Assembly: GCA_903889815.1 (NCBI GenBank)
Contig: CAISYX010000406.1
Location: 1 to 6,064, forward strand
DNA: 6,064 bases
DNA from: an uncultured Gammaproteobacteria bacterium
Lineage (GTDB): Bacteria > Pseudomonadota > Gammaproteobacteria > Pseudomonadales > Pseudohongiellaceae
Direction of reading: 5' to 3'
The position numbers were made by a program, and so were the translations under genes. Within the stretch, counting starts at the first letter, position 1. Each line of letters begins with the position of its first letter. The notes below the pieces were generated by a model. That model saw only the letters and a program-made list of their open reading frames with translations. It ran no database searches and was not told where the DNA came from. Shown here one piece after another: positions 4,823 to 6,064 of the stretch.

Positions 4823-6037
4823 TCAACGAGGGTTGCGCTTCTCCAGCATTGAGTAGAGAAACTCTTCTGTGACGGGACTGGAAAAAAAATATCCTTGAGC
4901 GGTATCACAGTTAAGGCTGCTCAACAGCGCTGCCTCTTCGGCTTCTTCCACGCCTTCTGCGATTATTCTGATAGCCATGTTCTCACTCAGCGACAATATT
5001 GATTTGACCAGTCCAAGCACTTTCGCATCACGACGCATCATATGAATGAAGCTCTTGTCGATCTTCAAGGTATCGATGGGGTACTGGTGCAAGTATGACA
5101 GAGACGAATAGCCAATTCCAAAATCGTCGATGACAACGCCAACCCCGAGCTCGCGACACTTGTCCAAAGTATCTTTCACATTTTTAGGTTGCTTCAAAAG
5201 CAACCTCTCTGTGATCTCAAGGTTCAGCCTGCTTGCAGTCGTTCCTGTGCCTTTGAGAATGCAGTTGAATGCGTCGAGGAAGCCCTGCTCGTCAAAGTCC
5301 GTTGCCGACATGTTGACACTGAAATAAACGCTCTTCAGGTCTGGACGCACAATGTCGAGTCGCTTGATCAATTGACAGACTTCCCGCACGGCCCACCGAC
5401 TAGCTTCGATGATCAGTCCACTGTCTTCGGCCATAGGAATGAACAGATCTGGAGGAATAAGCCCGCGCTCAGGGTGCTGCCAGCGCATTAATGCCTCAAA
5501 GCCGAGAATCTGACCTGACTTGATCGAGATGATTGGCTGGTAGTGCAAACGCAATTGACCACTTGCAATGGCAACTTTGAATTCATTGGCCATCTTGATG
5601 GCCTGCACCACGTTGATCTGCTCGGCGTATTCCTTTTCCAGCAATTCCGGCGAAGGCATGTCAGGAGAATCGCTGGAAAGCATCTGCGAACGGCGCAGAA
5701 TGTCGCGATACCGCATGAGTATCACTTGAGAAATAAGACGCATTATCGGGTTGGCACCGCGGATACTGCGAGCAAAATCGTCCTTGGTGATTTCCAGCAG
5801 TTTACAATTCTCTAGCGACCGAATAGTGGCACTTCGTGGCTGATTGTCCACGATAGCCATCTCACCGATCAGGCTGCCGGGACCGCGAGTGCCCATGTTA
5901 AGGATTTGACCATCCTCTTTTTCAACGACTATCCCAACGCGGCCTTCCTGTATGAAGTAAGCGCATGTCCCTGCGTCTCCCTGGGCCATGATCACTTCAC
6001 CGGCCTTGAAAAACTTCTCAGCTTTCAGAGTATCCAT
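4823..6037 (-). CDS. Cyclic-nucleotide-binding domain fused to an EAL c-di-GMP phosphodiesterase
   Basis: A 404-residue soluble protein expected to hydrolyse c-di-GMP to pGpG under control of an N-terminal sensor. Residues about 6-115 form a CRP-type cyclic-nucleotide-binding domain; the phosphate-binding cassette shows Gly58-Glu59 and Arg68-Ser69. A linker (about 116-150) leads to an EAL domain (about 155-400). The catalytic set is complete: Glu181 (EAL), Asn242, Glu274, Asp304, Asp305, Lys325, Glu361 and Gln381, plus Glu277. From Asn242 on, each lies nine positions after its RocR counterpart as I recall the numbering. The DDFG-x-G loop has Ile308 at x. There is no GGDEF, HTH or membrane segment. 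I choose ATG 6037 because AGGTG lies 9 bases upstream; the in-frame GTG at 6049 would add four residues but has no ribosome site. The gene lies 164 bases before the hydroxylase operon on the same strand, probably as a separate unit. The ligand (cAMP, cGMP or other) is unknown. Confidence 0.93.
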   Translation of the reverse strand: MDTLKAEKFFKAGEVIMAQGDAGTCAYFIQEGRVGIVVEKEDGQILNMGTRGPGSLIGEMAIVDNQPRSATIRSLENCKLLEITKDDFARSIRGANPIMRLISQVILMRYRDILRRSQMLSSDSPDMPSPELLEKEYAEQINVVQAIKMANEFKVAIASGQLRLHYQPIISIKSGQILGFEALMRWQHPERGLIPPDLFIPMAEDSGLIIEASRWAVREVCQLIKRLDIVRPDLKSVYFSVNMSATDFDEQGFLDAFNCILKGTGTTASRLNLEITERLLLKQPKNVKDTLDKCRELGVGVVIDDFGIGYSSLSYLHQYPIDTLKIDKSFIHMMRRDAKVLGLVKSILSLSENMAIRIIAEGVEEAEEAALLSSLNCDTAQGYFFSSPVTEEFLYSMLEKRNPR

Positions 6038-6046
6038 ACTGTGCCG

Positions 6047-6051
6047 CACCT
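6047..6051 (-). promoter_or_regulatory. Ribosome binding site favouring ATG 6037
   Basis: The minus strand reads AGGTG at 6051-6047, complementary to the 16S 3' end, with 9 bases before ATG 6037. The GTG within it is also an in-frame start candidate (6049) but is preceded only by A/T-rich sequence. Only 13 bases remain to the window edge, so no promoter can be judged. Confidence 0.55.
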
Positions 6052-6064
6052 AAATATGAACGTC

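Noticed and set aside
1..6064. CRISPR array, tRNA, rRNA, insertion sequence or prophage signals
   Set aside because: No regularly spaced repeats, cloverleaf-like sequence, transposase motif or terminal inverted repeats were seen; the only repeats are the short leader motifs.

Overview
All recognisable genes in this window lie on the minus strand, so the text below follows the direction of transcription, from high to low coordinates. Base composition is fairly even (mid-50s % GC by eye, not computed). Shine-Dalgarno sites are AGGAG or GGAG type. Starts include two GTGs, and the genes are tightly coupled. The domain content (CNB-EAL signalling protein, Tat-exported molybdenum hydroxylase, DUF6644-like membrane proteins) suggests a Gram-negative proteobacterium, most likely a gammaproteobacterium. 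That assignment is inference; no rRNA or marker gene is present.

Region 1 (about 6037-4823) holds one gene for a 404-residue protein: an N-terminal cyclic-nucleotide-binding (CRP-type) domain fused to a C-terminal EAL domain that keeps the full set of c-di-GMP phosphodiesterase residues. Region 2 (4822-4659) is a 164-base intergenic stretch rich in structure: three GATC sites, an A/T palindrome, a possible sigma70-like promoter, and a repeat family (TGCGACTTGA) arranged both directly and as an 8-bp dyad with an 11-base spacer.

Region 3 (4658-666) is a three-gene operon for a three-subunit molybdenum hydroxylase of the xanthine dehydrogenase / aldehyde oxidase family, in the order [2Fe-2S] subunit (with a twin-arginine signal), molybdopterin subunit, FAD subunit. 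The first two genes overlap by ATGA. The second and third are 7 bases apart, and the stop of the second lies inside the ribosome binding site of the third. The FAD subunit carries four cysteines placed as in E. coli PaoB, which predicts an extra [4Fe-4S] cluster. The enzyme therefore resembles periplasmic aldehyde oxidoreductase PaoABC, but with a different gene order. The substrate cannot be read from the sequence. The operon ends at a strong intrinsic terminator (654-617).

Region 4 (572-1) holds a four-helix membrane protein of DUF6644 type and, overlapping its stop codon by one base (TAGTG), the first 20 codons of another gene that runs off the window. A working model is that substrate is oxidised in the periplasm and electrons leave through FAD to an unidentified acceptor; the small membrane proteins are candidates for a linked role, but nothing here proves it. 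No gene for a molybdenum-cofactor insertion chaperone (XdhC/PaoD type) is visible. The window is mainly a clear example of known families. The least explained parts are the repeat-rich operon leader and the membrane-protein pair.
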